Shown: piece after piece, positions 7,666 to 16,496 of the stretch | Layout of the letters: each line of letters begins with the position of its first letter | Numbering within the stretch: the stretch's first letter is position 1 | Source of the DNA: Bacillus cabrialesii | Lineage (GTDB): Bacteria > Bacillota > Bacilli > Bacillales > Bacillaceae | Direction of reading: 5' to 3' | Length of the DNA stretch: 64,000 nt | NCBI RefSeq assembly: GCF_004124315.2 | Contig: NZ_CP096889.1 | Location: 556,001-620,000, forward strand | Program-made: the position numbers and the translations under genes | Notes under the pieces: model-generated | Databases searched by the model: none | The model's input: the letters and a program-made list of their open reading frames with translations, nothing else | Told to the model about the DNA's origin: nothing

Positions 7666-9054
7666 TTAATGGAGATAATTTTTCAATCTCTCTAAACCTA
7701 TTTTTAACTCATCTAAAGATTTAGTGGAAGAAAGCGCTATTCGCAGGTACTTATTAGGCGTTGTCGAACCACTGAGAAAACGATCGGAATGAAAAACTCG
7801 GATTCCGTGCTTCTTCAGGTCTGTTTCTATCTGTAACCCATCATGGTGATCTTTGATAGAAAGCCAGCGATAAAAGCTGAGAGGGTGTCCATTCGGTTCT
7901 TTTTCAGAAAAATACTCCGAATATATATCATTTGCCGATTGGGCAAGCTGTTTTTTTCGGGAAACAATGTCATGTGCTTTTCCTGATATGATGAGTTCTG
8001 TGATTACCTCTGCATCGAAAGAAGACGTTTTTACATTTATATTGAAAATCGCCTGAAGAATTTTCTCGCGTAATGTATCCCCATAGACCATATAGGCCAC
8101 TCTTAATCCTGAACAGATTGACTTAGAGGTGCCGCAAATATATACGCTTTGCTCGGGAAGCGAGTTGAACATGGGCTCCTCGTAATCAGAGATCAAGCCT
8201 GCGGTCATAAACGCATGAATATCGTCTTCAATCAGCAGTAAACGGTGCTTGCGGATGACTGACGCGATTTCTTTCTTTCTAGCATTCGACATCATGACAG
8301 TAGTTGGATTACAGCAAGAGGGCATCAGAAAAATGCCATGAATATTGAGTTGTGTACACTGCTTATCAAGCTCGTCCGGCAGCATGCCAAACTCATCTCC
8401 AAGAATCGGCACTAGCTGAATGTGGTGCATTTTTGCCAGCTCAATGAAGTTGGAATACGTGTATAAGTCAGTCGCAATTCGATTCCCCGGCTCAAACAGC
8501 GCGATCAATGAAACAGCCAGCGCATTTTGGGCTCCGGAAACAATGGAGATATGCTCTTGGTCAGTTTGAATGCCGAACGATTTCATCCAGTTTAGTCCTG
8601 CTGTTTTTTGATGCGGAATGCCGGTTGGATCGTTGTAATTGAGTAACCGATCTAAATAATGTTTACTCGCAACCTGTTGTATCGCTTCAGTTACAATTTG
8701 ATTGGTTACTTCAAAAGAGGCGATTAAACCAAAATCGATACAGTTGGTGATTTTATCTTTAGAAATGGTAATTGAACGAGCGGCACTGGGAGAAACAAAG
8801 GTTCCTTTTCCGGTGACCGCATAAATCAGCCCTTTCACCTCACACACTTTATAGGCTCGGGTAATTGTGGTGAAGTTTAAGTCAAGAAAGTCAGCCAATT
8901 CTCGCTGCGGCGGCAGCTTTGTGCCGGGTGCCAAAAATCCTTTTTTTATATACTCTTCAAGCAGGGCTGCGATGGATTCATAAAACGGACGCTTCAATGC
9001 CTTCTTTTCAGGTTTCCAAGACATTGGATAATTGTCGAATGAGTTTACTGGCAT
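7666..9054 (-). CDS. MocR-type regulator (GntR HTH + aminotransferase)
   Basis: This 462-residue protein has a GntR winged helix at about residues 25-85 (LPPQRELADFLDLN, TITRAYKVCE) and a fold-type I aminotransferase domain from about residue 110. The PLP lysine lies in GTSKSICSGLR near residue 308. MocR proteins bind PLP or its adduct with an amine and act on a neighbouring promoter. The protein shares its length and the start MPxNSFxNYPMSWKP with the one at 17786-19174, so the two are paralogs. It is divergent from azlCD, its probable target. SD GAGGTG lies before ATG 9054. Confidence 0.88.
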   Translation of the reverse strand: MPVNSFDNYPMSWKPEKKALKRPFYESIAALLEEYIKKGFLAPGTKLPPQRELADFLDLNFTTITRAYKVCEVKGLIYAVTGKGTFVSPSAARSITISKDKITNCIDFGLIASFEVTNQIVTEAIQQVASKHYLDRLLNYNDPTGIPHQKTAGLNWMKSFGIQTDQEHISIVSGAQNALAVSLIALFEPGNRIATDLYTYSNFIELAKMHHIQLVPILGDEFGMLPDELDKQCTQLNIHGIFLMPSCCNPTTVMMSNARKKEIASVIRKHRLLLIEDDIHAFMTAGLISDYEEPMFNSLPEQSVYICGTSKSICSGLRVAYMVYGDTLREKILQAIFNINVKTSSFDAEVITELIISGKAHDIVSRKKQLAQSANDIYSEYFSEKEPNGHPLSFYRWLSIKDHHDGLQIETDLKKHGIRVFHSDRFLSGSTTPNKYLRIALSSTKSLDELKIGLERLKNYLH

Positions 9055-9136
9055 GATTCACCTCTATGTCTAATTTCCGTACAATCAACTCTTTCATGTG
9101 AAAACTCTTAATTAGTTACATTCTTATTATATAAAA

Positions 9137-9179
9137 GATAATTGTAATCCATACAATTATCTGGTTTTTTGTATGGATT
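9137..9179. promoter_or_regulatory. Candidate MocR operator
   Basis: Two nested inverted repeats lie in the divergent gap. GATAATTGT / ACAATTATC at 9137-9145 and 9153-9161 are 9-bp arms with a 7-base spacer. AATCCATACA / TGTATGGATT at 9146-9155 and 9170-9179 are 10-bp arms with a 14-base spacer. MocR proteins commonly bind paired repeats in such gaps. No DNA-binding data support this particular site. Confidence 0.45.
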
Positions 9180-9224
9180 TTCTGTGTTACATTAAGAAAA
9201 AATTTTATTCAGGGTGTGAATCAA

Positions 9225-9935
9225 ATGACAAAAAGAAGTCGAATATGGTATGCATTTCGCTGGGCCTTCCAATATACGATTCCGATTTTGGCCGGATTTT
9301 TATTTTTGGGAATTGCTTATGGAATCTTTATGCATTCTTTAGGGTTTAGCGCATTCTATCCGATCATCATGAGTGTTATGATATTTGCAGGATCTATGGA
9401 GTTTGTTGCAGCGAATTTTTTACTGGGCGCATTCAACCCGATGAATGCTCTTTTTTTGACGTTAATGGTCAATGCTCGGCATTTGTTTTACGGAATTTCC
9501 ATGCTGGATAAGTACAGAGGAACTGGAAAGAAAAAGTTTTATCTGATTTATGGGATGTGTGATGAATCTTTTTCGATCAATTATACAGCTGATATTCCAG
9601 CGAATGTTGACAAGGGCTGGTTTATGTTTTTTGTGACGCTGCTTAATCATTTATATTGGGTCGCGGGAGCAGCGATTGGAGGTATTTTTGGATCGTATGT
9701 GAAGTTTAATACTGAAGGCCTTGATTTTGTGATGACTGCCCTGTTTATTGTGATCTTCATAGAACAGTGGATGAAGGAGAAAAAGCATCACAGTGCTCTT
9801 ACAGGACTTGGACTTTCAGCAGCCAGCCTGATGATTTTTGGCGGAAACCAATTTATTATTCCTGCTATGCTCGCCATTTTAGGGGTACTGACTGTTCTGA
9901 GAAAACCACTGGAGAAAGCTGAGGTTTCCATATGA
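9225..9935 (+). CDS. azlC: AzlC-family branched-chain amino acid exporter, large subunit
   Basis: This 236-residue integral membrane protein begins with a hydrophobic core at residues 12-35 (GFLFLGIAYGIF). It carries the family-typical stretch FAGSMEFVAANFLLGAF and the polar segment NARHLFYGISML. AzlC with AzlD forms an exporter of branched-chain amino acids or analogues in the cytoplasmic membrane. I use ATG 9225 because AGGGTG lies 8 bases upstream; GTG 9216 overlaps that SD. The stop overlaps the azlD start (ATGA). The MocR gene lies divergently upstream. Confidence 0.88.
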   Translation: MTKRSRIWYAFRWAFQYTIPILAGFLFLGIAYGIFMHSLGFSAFYPIIMSVMIFAGSMEFVAANFLLGAFNPMNALFLTLMVNARHLFYGISMLDKYRGTGKKKFYLIYGMCDESFSINYTADIPANVDKGWFMFFVTLLNHLYWVAGAAIGGIFGSYVKFNTEGLDFVMTALFIVIFIEQWMKEKKHHSALTGLGLSAASLMIFGGNQFIIPAMLAILGVLTVLRKPLEKAEVSI

Positions 9936-10258
9936 CGATGACGCAGCAAATCATCACCATTGCTATGGTCGTGCTTGGAACTATGCTTACACGCTTTCTT
10001 CCATTTATGATTTTCCCGTCGGGCAAACCGACACCGAAATATGTACAGTTTCTCGGCAGAGTGCTGCCATCAGCGGTAATTGGGCTTCTGGTCATTTATT
10101 GTTTTAAGGATGTCAGTTTATTTTCTGGAAGTCACGCCATCCCTGAATTGATTGGGGCAGCTGCAGTTGCGCTGCTCCACTTTTGGAAGAAAAATATGCT
10201 TCTCTCCATAGCAGGAGGAACCATTGTCTATATGGCTTTAGTGCAATTGGTTTTTTGA
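9932..10258 (+). CDS. azlD: AzlD-family branched-chain amino acid exporter, small subunit
   Basis: This 108-residue protein has three to four membrane segments and the family stretch LGTMLTRFLPFMIFP near the start, then GRVLPSAVIGLLVIYC. AzlD pairs with AzlC as the small exporter subunit. Its start overlaps the azlC stop by four bases, which suggests coupled translation. ATG codons at 9932 and 9938 are both possible. Confidence 0.87.
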   Translation: MTMTQQIITIAMVVLGTMLTRFLPFMIFPSGKPTPKYVQFLGRVLPSAVIGLLVIYCFKDVSLFSGSHAIPELIGAAAVALLHFWKKNMLLSIAGGTIVYMALVQLVF

Positions 10259-10299
10259 CTATATTGATTAGGGTTTGTAAAATCAAAAGAGGCTGGAAT

Positions 10300-10583
10300 C
10301 AATCTATGAACAGCACCGTGAGGAATTTTACAAGCAAGTAAAGAGCGATCCGTATGCTCAGTCGTTAGGGAGGTAAAGCTTGAAGTACAACATTATATGG
10401 GTAATGCATATGGAAAATCTTCATTAGGGCTTTCGACGACAATCCAGTTTATTCAGTCGGCTAAAGCTGGTGATCAAATCATCGCTCGTGCAACAGAGGT
10501 AAAACGAAATGATCACACACATGGGCAAAATCTGATAGCAGCCATGGATGCGGTGTCTTATCGCAAGGATCATTATTTTTCAT
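10300..10583 (+). pseudogene. Broken PaaI-like thioesterase
   Basis: Fragments in several frames resemble a hotdog-fold thioesterase of the PaaI group. YEQHREEFYKQVKSDPYAQSLG comes near 10305, then HYMGNAYGKSSLGLSTTIQF and AKAGDQIIARATEVKRNDHTH. The central part holding the catalytic Asp/His region is missing and the end (IAAMDAVSYRKDHYF) follows abruptly. A further 10584-10690 codes NQCSVSMQIAAAMFADHL-like sequence of unknown origin. Confidence 0.55.
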
Positions 10584-10703
10584 GAAAATAGGTAGAGCTA
10601 ACAAAATTTTATTTTGGAATCAATGCTCAGTATCAATGCAAATAGCAGCGGCAATGTTTGCTGATCATTTAAAAAAGTATCTACAGTAATCGGAGGATGT
10701 ATC

Positions 10704-12038
10704 ATGTCAAAGAAAGTTTCTTCTTCCTATATCATCATTATAGGATTAATGTTATTTGCATTGTTTTTTGGAGCAGGAAATCTCATTTTCCCCCCTATGC
10801 TTGGTCAAATGGCTGGGAAAAATGTATGGATCGCCAATGCAGGTTTCTTAGTGACCGGAGTTGGATTGCCATTACTGGCTATAATAGCATTTGTTTTTTC
10901 GGGTAAACAAAACTTACAATCGTTAGCCAGCCGTGTACACCCGGTGTTTGGCATTGTGTTTACGACGATTCTCTATATGGCAATCGGGCCTTTTTTCGCT
11001 ATCCCGAGATCAGGAAACGTATCGTTTGAAATTGGAGTAAAACCTTTTTTATCAAATGACGCAGGCCCTGTCTCATTGATTATATTTACAATATTATTTT
11101 TCGCATTGGCATGCCTGTTATCACTCAATCCTTCAAAAGTAATTGATGTAGTCGGAAAATTTTTGACGCCTATTAAATTATCATTTATCGGATTGCTTGT
11201 AGTGGTAGCGGTTGTCCGTCCAATTGGAACAATTCAAGCACCATCAAAAGAGTATACATCACATGTGTTTTTTAAAGGCTTTCAGGAAGGATACCTCACT
11301 CTGGATGCCCTTGTAGCATTTGTTTTTGGAATTATTATCGTGAATGCATTGAAAGAACAGGGAGCTTCTACCAAAAAACAGCTAATGGTGGTTTGCGCAA
11401 AAGCAGCCGCGATTGCAGCCGCACTTTTAGCCCTTATCTATACTGCCCTTTCATATATGGGGGCTTCCAGTGTTGAAAAGCTGGGGCTTTTAGAAAATGG
11501 AGCTGAAGTTTTGGCTAAGGTTTCTTCCTATTATTTTGGATCTTATGGTTCAATTTTGTTGGGCTTAATGATTACGGTAGCATGCCTGACAACAAGTGTC
11601 GGACTGATCACAGCGTGCTCATCATTTTTTCATGAACTATTTCCAAGCGTTTCTTATAAAAAATTTGCTGTGATTTTAACGGTGTTTAGTACGCTTGTCG
11701 CAAATATAGGATTAACACAGCTTATTAAGGTGTCTATGCCTGTTTTAATGACGATGTATCCCATCGCGATTTCCTTGATCCTTTTAACCTTTTTGCATTC
11801 TGTATTTAAAGGGAAGCCAGAAGTGTATCAGGGCAGCTTACTATTCACATTCATCATTAGCCTATTTGACGGACTGAATGAAGCTGGGATAAAAATTGAA
11901 GCCGTGAATCGCGTTTTTACTCAGATTCTTCCTATGTATAGCATAGGGCTGGGATGGCTTATTCCGGCTATCGCAGGGGGAATAGGCGGCTATATACTGA
12001 GTGCGTTCCGAACAAAAAAAACTGATTTCTCTGAGTAG
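10704..12038 (+). CDS. brnQ: BrnQ branched-chain amino acid:cation symporter
   Basis: This 444-residue membrane protein has about 12 hydrophobic segments. The family opening LFFGAGNLIFPPMLG lies at about residues 18-32, and SVGLITACSSFF stands in the C-terminal half. BrnQ imports leucine, isoleucine and valine with Na+ or H+. SD GGAGG precedes ATG 10704 by 8 bases. Its place near azlCD puts an importer and an exporter of the same amino acid class within 2.5 kb, possibly one regulatory island. Confidence 0.9.
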   Translation: MSKKVSSSYIIIIGLMLFALFFGAGNLIFPPMLGQMAGKNVWIANAGFLVTGVGLPLLAIIAFVFSGKQNLQSLASRVHPVFGIVFTTILYMAIGPFFAIPRSGNVSFEIGVKPFLSNDAGPVSLIIFTILFFALACLLSLNPSKVIDVVGKFLTPIKLSFIGLLVVVAVVRPIGTIQAPSKEYTSHVFFKGFQEGYLTLDALVAFVFGIIIVNALKEQGASTKKQLMVVCAKAAAIAAALLALIYTALSYMGASSVEKLGLLENGAEVLAKVSSYYFGSYGSILLGLMITVACLTTSVGLITACSSFFHELFPSVSYKKFAVILTVFSTLVANIGLTQLIKVSMPVLMTMYPIAISLILLTFLHSVFKGKPEVYQGSLLFTFIISLFDGLNEAGIKIEAVNRVFTQILPMYSIGLGWLIPAIAGGIGGYILSAFRTKKTDFSE

Positions 12039-12127
12039 GATACTAAAGAGCGAACAAACAATAACGTATCACTCAGTTCTGCAGGTGGAATAAAGCTCTT
12101 ATCCGCCGGTTTGATTGGGGGGAGAAG

Positions 12128-12592
12128 ATGGTTGATCAAAGAGAAGCTTTGCGTGTAAGGCTGGAAGAACTAGATAAACATGAAATATTAATACTTCGGG
12201 AGTTCCGATCAGAGCGAGAGAAGATCTATTCAAGCCTGAGAGCATTAGAACGATCATATGACATACTGCGTAGAGGAAAGAAGAGTCAATCTCTATCTGA
12301 GCTGATTGAACAAACAGCAGATGCTGTAAAGACATCTCACATAACATCAAAACCAAGCCATCAAAAAAAGAGGAGACAGGGCAGAGCTGAATCGAACGCC
12401 TCCCGTAAAGCAGCATTAAATATATTAAAACTTCAAGATAAACCAATAAGCAGTATTGATCTAAAACAAAAGATTGAGAAGGAAACCGGCAGACAAATCT
12501 CTAATATGACGATATTTATGAATCACTTAATGAAAAAATATCCAGAGGTGAGAAAACCTCATAGGGGACAATATATTTTGGAGAAGACTTAA
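12128..12592 (+). CDS. Rok-like (sRok type) nucleoid-associated silencer
   Basis: This 154-residue protein begins REALRVRLEELDKHE, predicted as an N-terminal coiled coil through about residue 60. The charged linker reads KKRRQGR. The C-terminal DNA-binding domain carries ISNMTIFMNHLMKKYPEV and KPHRGQYIL, very close to the winged-helix domain of B. subtilis Rok. Rok binds AT-rich DNA, represses comK and silences acquired genes. Full Rok is about 190 residues, so the shorter length is nearer to plasmid-borne sRok. SD GGGGGGAG lies 3-10 bases before ATG 12128. It follows brnQ by 90 bp and precedes scar 4. Confidence 0.82.
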   Translation: MVDQREALRVRLEELDKHEILILREFRSEREKIYSSLRALERSYDILRRGKKSQSLSELIEQTADAVKTSHITSKPSHQKKRRQGRAESNASRKAALNILKLQDKPISSIDLKQKIEKETGRQISNMTIFMNHLMKKYPEVRKPHRGQYILEKT

Positions 12593-12689
12593 AAATGAAT
12601 GAACCCCTTTTTAAAACTGAATGGGCAGTATGCCTGGTAACGGAGAGATGACAGATTAGTATTTCATTAATATAGCACAAGCACTATAC

Positions 12690-12850
12690 CCTGCGCCAAA
12701 GTTAGAAAGTGTAATGAAAATAAGCTTTTATAAACAACTGGTAAGAATTCACAATGTTAAGGCCCTAGTGGGTGAATAACTCGTGGAGGTTCCAGTCCTC
12801 TCGGTTCATCAATGATACCAAGGGTTTAATCACCTTTGGTATTATTTTTT
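12690..12850 (+). repeat. att-like scar 4
   Basis: GGCCCTAGTGGGTGAATAAC (12761-12780), CTCGTGGAGGTTCCAGTCC and a decayed acceptor copy are followed by ATCAATGATACCAAGGG, a loop, CCTTTGGTATTA and a T run. The upstream flank (GTAATGAAAATAAGCTTTTATAA) matches those of scars 1 and 3. It is more decayed than scar 3. Confidence 0.7.
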
Positions 12851-13004
12851 TGCGGGAAATATGGCAATAAATGTACCGTATTGGAGTCTGCAAGTGTATT
12901 TGGCACTAAAAAAGTGCTGACCTCTGCACAACACCGTTGCGCGAGTTTGCACTTTTATTCAGCAAGATACATTGTCCCTTATCATCGTTTTATTGGGAGT
13001 TTAT

Positions 13005-14033
13005 TTAATCCGTTGTTAGCCGCGCTGATACTTTGCTTTTAGAAGATTTTTTTAAGTGGCTAAAACCTACAAATTTTTTGCTTTCCTCATCCCATAGGCG
13101 GAACTTTAACGACTTCAAACTTGTTGCCAGTGTAATAGTAGGTACGTTTTGCAATGGTTCAGTGTTGTTATGCACTTTTTCAAGCTTATAGTTTGGGACT
13201 CTCGGGCTTAAATGATGAACATGATGGAAACCGATATTGCCTGTTAGCCATTGCATGACTTTTGGAAGCTTGTAAAATGAGCTCCCTTCAACTGCTGCTT
13301 TTACATATTCCCAATGCTCATCTTCTTCAAAATAAGAATCCTCAAACGTATGCTGAATATAAAACATCCAAATTCCGAGGGACCCCGATATCATAAAAAT
13401 TGGCGTCTGAACCAGCAGGAAGTTTTGCCAGCCAATAGCCCAACATAAAAGTGCTGCCAAAGCGACGATCCCCAAGTTCGTTACATACGTATTTATCCGT
13501 TCTTTGCGTTTTGCCCCTTTACGATTAAAACGGTTGGTAATCCCGAAGACGTAAATCGGCCCAATAACAAACATAACAAATGGATTTCTGTACAAACGGT
13601 ACATTATTTTTGTCTTCGTTGAGGCTTCCTTATATTCCTCAACGGTCAGTACCCAAATATCACCTGTACCGCGTTTGTCCAGGTTGCTGCTTGTCGCATG
13701 ATGGACAGAGTGATCGTGTGCCCAATGATCAAAAGGATGGAGAGTCAGAATTCCTGTAATTGTTCCAAGGATTCGATTCGCCTTTCTGTTCTTAAAAAAG
13801 GAATAGTGGCAGCAATCATGAAAGATGATGAAGGTTCTAACTAAAAATCCTGCCGCAACGACAGAAATCGCTAATGTAAGGAAATAAGAAAGCGACAAGC
13901 TCCTATATGCCAAATACCATAACAGGAAAAATGGTACGAATGTGTTAATGATTTGACAAATACTTTTTTGCATGTCGGACTTTTCATAAGGTGTAACCAG
14001 TTTTCTCAAAGTCCTTAGGTTTTGTTCATTCAT
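13005..14033 (-). CDS. Acyl-lipid desaturase (Des paralog)
   Basis: This 342-residue integral membrane di-iron desaturase has three histidine boxes: HDCCH at residues 72-76, HDHSVHH at 106-112 and HHVHH near residue 269. There are four main membrane segments and a long stretch RLYRNPFVMFVIGPIYVFGI. It closely resembles B. subtilis Des (352 residues), which puts delta-5 double bonds into membrane phospholipids after cold shock. The usual des gene lies elsewhere in the chromosome, so this is probably an extra copy. It sits 0.7 kb from cspC. No DesKR-type sensor pair is adjacent. Confidence 0.88.
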   Translation of the reverse strand: MNEQNLRTLRKLVTPYEKSDMQKSICQIINTFVPFFLLWYLAYRSLSLSYFLTLAISVVAAGFLVRTFIIFHDCCHYSFFKNRKANRILGTITGILTLHPFDHWAHDHSVHHATSSNLDKRGTGDIWVLTVEEYKEASTKTKIMYRLYRNPFVMFVIGPIYVFGITNRFNRKGAKRKERINTYVTNLGIVALAALLCWAIGWQNFLLVQTPIFMISGSLGIWMFYIQHTFEDSYFEEDEHWEYVKAAVEGSSFYKLPKVMQWLTGNIGFHHVHHLSPRVPNYKLEKVHNNTEPLQNVPTITLATSLKSLKFRLWDEESKKFVGFSHLKKSSKSKVSARLTTD

Positions 14034-14622
14034 TTTTTGAAAATTTCCCCTTCCCTGGTGTTCTTCTAATTATAGAAAACGTTTTATTGTCATTGAAATC
14101 CCGGAGTCATAACACCATATATGATAAGTATCTTTCCCATACATCTGTGAAATTATTGGAATAAGAAGCTGATTTCCAGCTCAATTACATCTTTATTAGC
14201 AGAGCCAGCCGGGATACAAAAGGTGTATGAAGAGTATACCCGGCTCTATATCGGGCCAAACCCTCTCCCTGTTCCCCTATGGAATCGGTTTATTTAGAAC
14301 GTGAACATTGATTGTTTGAGGTCAAGTTTTATCGTTTTATGAGCATCTTGGCAAAAGGGGATATACCATGAGCGACTGTTTGGAAACATATGCAGAAACA
14401 AAGCTTTACAAGTGAACAGCACTGCTTTTAAAAGAATATCTTGGACTTGAACAAAAAACAGCTGAACTTTTTAAAGAAATCTTTAACAATCAATAATGAA
14501 GTGCATTTTCACGGTGTTTTCAAATCATAGTTATTAATAGGCCTCTTATTCTGTACTGGCATCCACATGTTTAACAAATAATGCCATGAATAAAATGATA
14601 ATATTAATTTGTAGTTATTTCC
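14034..14622. other. Intergenic stretch between des and cspC
   Basis: The des upstream region contains GTCATTGAAATCCCGGAGTCAT at about 14088-14109, with two GTCAT-like elements that could belong to a DesR-type site (weak). An imperfect inverted repeat AGAGCCAGCC.../...CCCGGCTCT lies at about 14201-14247. A small broken frame begins ATG 14369 (MSDCLETYAETKLYK, stop), then continues in another frame to TAA near 14496 (KEYLGLEQKTAELFKEIF). It is of unknown origin. Confidence 0.35.
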
Positions 14623-14756
14623 GATTCGTGGTAAGATAAAGAAGAATTATTTTTGTTCGGTGTAAAGGATAGTATGAATATCGACTTTTCGTCTTGATGA
14701 TACTTTGGGCAGGGATAGTAAAACAATGTGTGGTAACGCACTAGGAGGCAATAAAA
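14623..14756 (+). promoter_or_regulatory. Promoter and leader of cspC
   Basis: An AT-rich region followed by a long leader precedes AGGAGG at about 14743. Long untranslated leaders are typical of cold-shock genes and control mRNA stability and translation. I cannot name a specific cold-shock box here. Confidence 0.4.
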
Positions 14757-14960
14757 ATGGAACAAGGTACAGTGAAATGGTTTAATGCAGAAAAAGGTTT
14801 TGGATTTATCGAACGTGAAAATGGAGACGATGTATTCGTACACTTCTCTGCAATCCAAGGTGACGGATTCAAATCTTTAGACGAAGGTCAAAAAGTAACG
14901 TTTGACGTTGAGCAAGGTGCTCGTGGAGCTCAAGCTGCTAACGTTCAAAAAACTGCTTAA
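14757..14960 (+). CDS. cspC: Cold-shock protein CspC
   Basis: This 67-residue single cold-shock domain has RNP1 KGFGFI at residues 13-18 and RNP2 VFVHF at 26-30. It is a cytoplasmic RNA chaperone that melts secondary structure and protects translation in the cold. It matches B. subtilis CspC almost throughout (for example QGARGAQAANVQK at the end). SD AGGAGG is about 9 bases upstream. In strain 168 cspC also lies next to ydeB, as here. Confidence 0.96.
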   Translation: MEQGTVKWFNAEKGFGFIERENGDDVFVHFSAIQGDGFKSLDEGQKVTFDVEQGARGAQAANVQKTA

Positions 14961-14977
14961 TCTTCAATCGTGTATAC

Positions 14978-15010
14978 AAACAGGCTCTTTATATAGGGCC
15001 TGTTTTTTTA
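14978..15010 (+). terminator. cspC terminator
   Basis: The stem AACAGGC / GCCTGTT surrounds an AT-rich loop and is followed by seven T. Confidence 0.8.
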
Positions 15011-15716
15011 TGTTCTTTGTATAATACTCAATAAAAAACCCTACTCAACGTTCGAGTAGGGAGATGCTACAAGGTAATAGAAAAAGATTTAAAACTTCAA
15101 AGGTTTGTTTACAGTATAGCATACTTGATTGACAATATGCGGAATGTATATAAATTAATTACTTTTCTTTGATACACTACATTTTCTTCTTTCGTTTTTC
15201 ACTAACTGCCCGTTAAATTTAAGTACAAGACTTCACAATCTCAAGTCTTGTGACAAGTGCTTCGTATCTCCACACCGTTGACCATATATTTAGATGTTGT
15301 CAACTCATGTGTTTCTTTTATGAAAAGAAGATAAACAATTACTATTTACTGTCGCAGTGGATATAAGGAATTCTTAAAATAGAGTGGAAATTGATTGATT
15401 TTTTTCTGAAATAATCACTTAGATATACCTAAAACAATGAAAGCCCTACCTCTCTTCCATCCTTACGGCTCCTTGTCCGTGCCAGTGTGAATCAGGATTA
15501 CAAAAACAAGTGACTATTTTATCGAGTTTTTTGATAAAACTTCAAATGTTCGTAGAAGAAATAAATAATAAAAATGAGTTAGAAGGAACAACAAAAGAGG
15601 TTAATGTTCTAAAAGTAAGTTGAAGAAGTTGAACGTTATTGAAATGGATTTACTTGTTATCGTAATATTGTCTAAAAATTCAGATCATTTATGCAATACA
15701 TTATCTATTCTTAACC
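15011..15716. other. Gene-free stretch downstream of cspC and ydeB
   Basis: No gene can be supported. A stem CCCTACTC / GAGTAGGG at 15040-15061, with a T run on the minus side, may end ydeB-side transcription. A 9-bp hairpin ACAAGACTT / AAGTCTTGT is near 15224-15251. A 25-codon open frame (about 15547-15624, MFVEEINNKNELEG...) has no clear ribosome site. Confidence 0.4.
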
Positions 15717-16178
15717 TTAACAGAAGCTTTTTATTTGTTTTTCAGTGATCCCTTTTATTACTTCCAGTTCACTAATCAAAAATTCATATGCATTATCCAA
15801 CATTTTTTTTTCGCTTGCATTAAGTGCTTTTTCTTTCTTCATACGCATTAAATCACGTACAACTTCAACGCCTTCTTGTATTTTACCCGTTTTTATTTTG
15901 TTCGTGTTTACTATATACCTTTGCTTATACGGCAGTAACTTATCTGATTCTCCATGATGAAAAATGTGTATAATGTGTTTTAATGCACGTATATCAGTAA
16001 CTGGTCGTATACTTGAACTCAATATTTTACGCGCTGGAATCATAACTTGCATATTACTAATCGTCATTTTTATGACATAATACTGTTGTTTTTTCCCTAA
16101 GATTTCTTTTTCTTCTATGGCTTCAATTATACCTGCTCCGTGCATTGGATAAACAATGTTATCGCCAATTTGAAACAT
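15717..16178 (-). CDS. ydeB: CarD/CdnL-like transcription factor YdeB
   Basis: This 153-residue protein begins with a Tudor-like RNA-polymerase interaction domain: MFQIGDNIVYPMHGAGIIEAI and QYYVIKM, residues 1-60. A helical C-terminal domain follows (MRMKKEKALNASEKKMLDNAYEFL). CarD-family proteins bind the RNAP beta subunit and the upstream edge of the -10 element and stabilise or modulate open complexes. I use ATG 16178, where the family start MFQIGD begins and GGAGGTGG lies 6 bases ahead. That SD is inside a perfect 24-bp inverted repeat ending one base before the start codon. Confidence 0.88.
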   Translation of the reverse strand: MFQIGDNIVYPMHGAGIIEAIEEKEILGKKQQYYVIKMTISNMQVMIPARKILSSSIRPVTDIRALKHIIHIFHHGESDKLLPYKQRYIVNTNKIKTGKIQEGVEVVRDLMRMKKEKALNASEKKMLDNAYEFLISELEVIKGITEKQIKSFC

Positions 16179-16237
16179 ATAATCCACCTCCATATATGGT
16201 AACCTTCTTAAGATTACCATATATGGAGGTGGATTAT
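16179..16237 (-). promoter_or_regulatory. Perfect 24-bp inverted repeat holding the ydeB ribosome site
   Basis: Positions 16179-16202 and 16214-16237 are exact reverse complements, separated by 11 bases (16203-16213). In a minus-strand mRNA this forms a 24-bp stem whose 3' arm contains GGAGGTGG and ends directly at ATG 16178. If transcription starts upstream of 16237, the ribosome site would be buried. If it starts inside, it would be free. It could be a translational switch or a DNA operator; the sequence alone cannot decide. Confidence 0.8.
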
Positions 16238-16496
16238 CAAAATTTTAATGATAACATGATCATTTTTTTGATGTCAATAACTTTTTGAAAATCAAATAAG
16301 CAAAAACAACATAAGGAACGTGTCGGATTTCCAATAAAGGAAAGGTCAATTGGTCCGTGCATATTCTGAAACCCAACTAATTAACATCCATCAGTTTTTC
16401 ATTAAAAATAAGTTATTAAATCTCTTTACGAATTCATAACTTGGCATTAATGACATGTTTGCTAATCTATATGGGCACAAATTCACCAATTTTTAA

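Noticed and set aside
12836..13042. A 68-codon protein after scar 4
   Set aside because: It begins inside the scar terminator and overlaps the end of the desaturase gene on the other strand.
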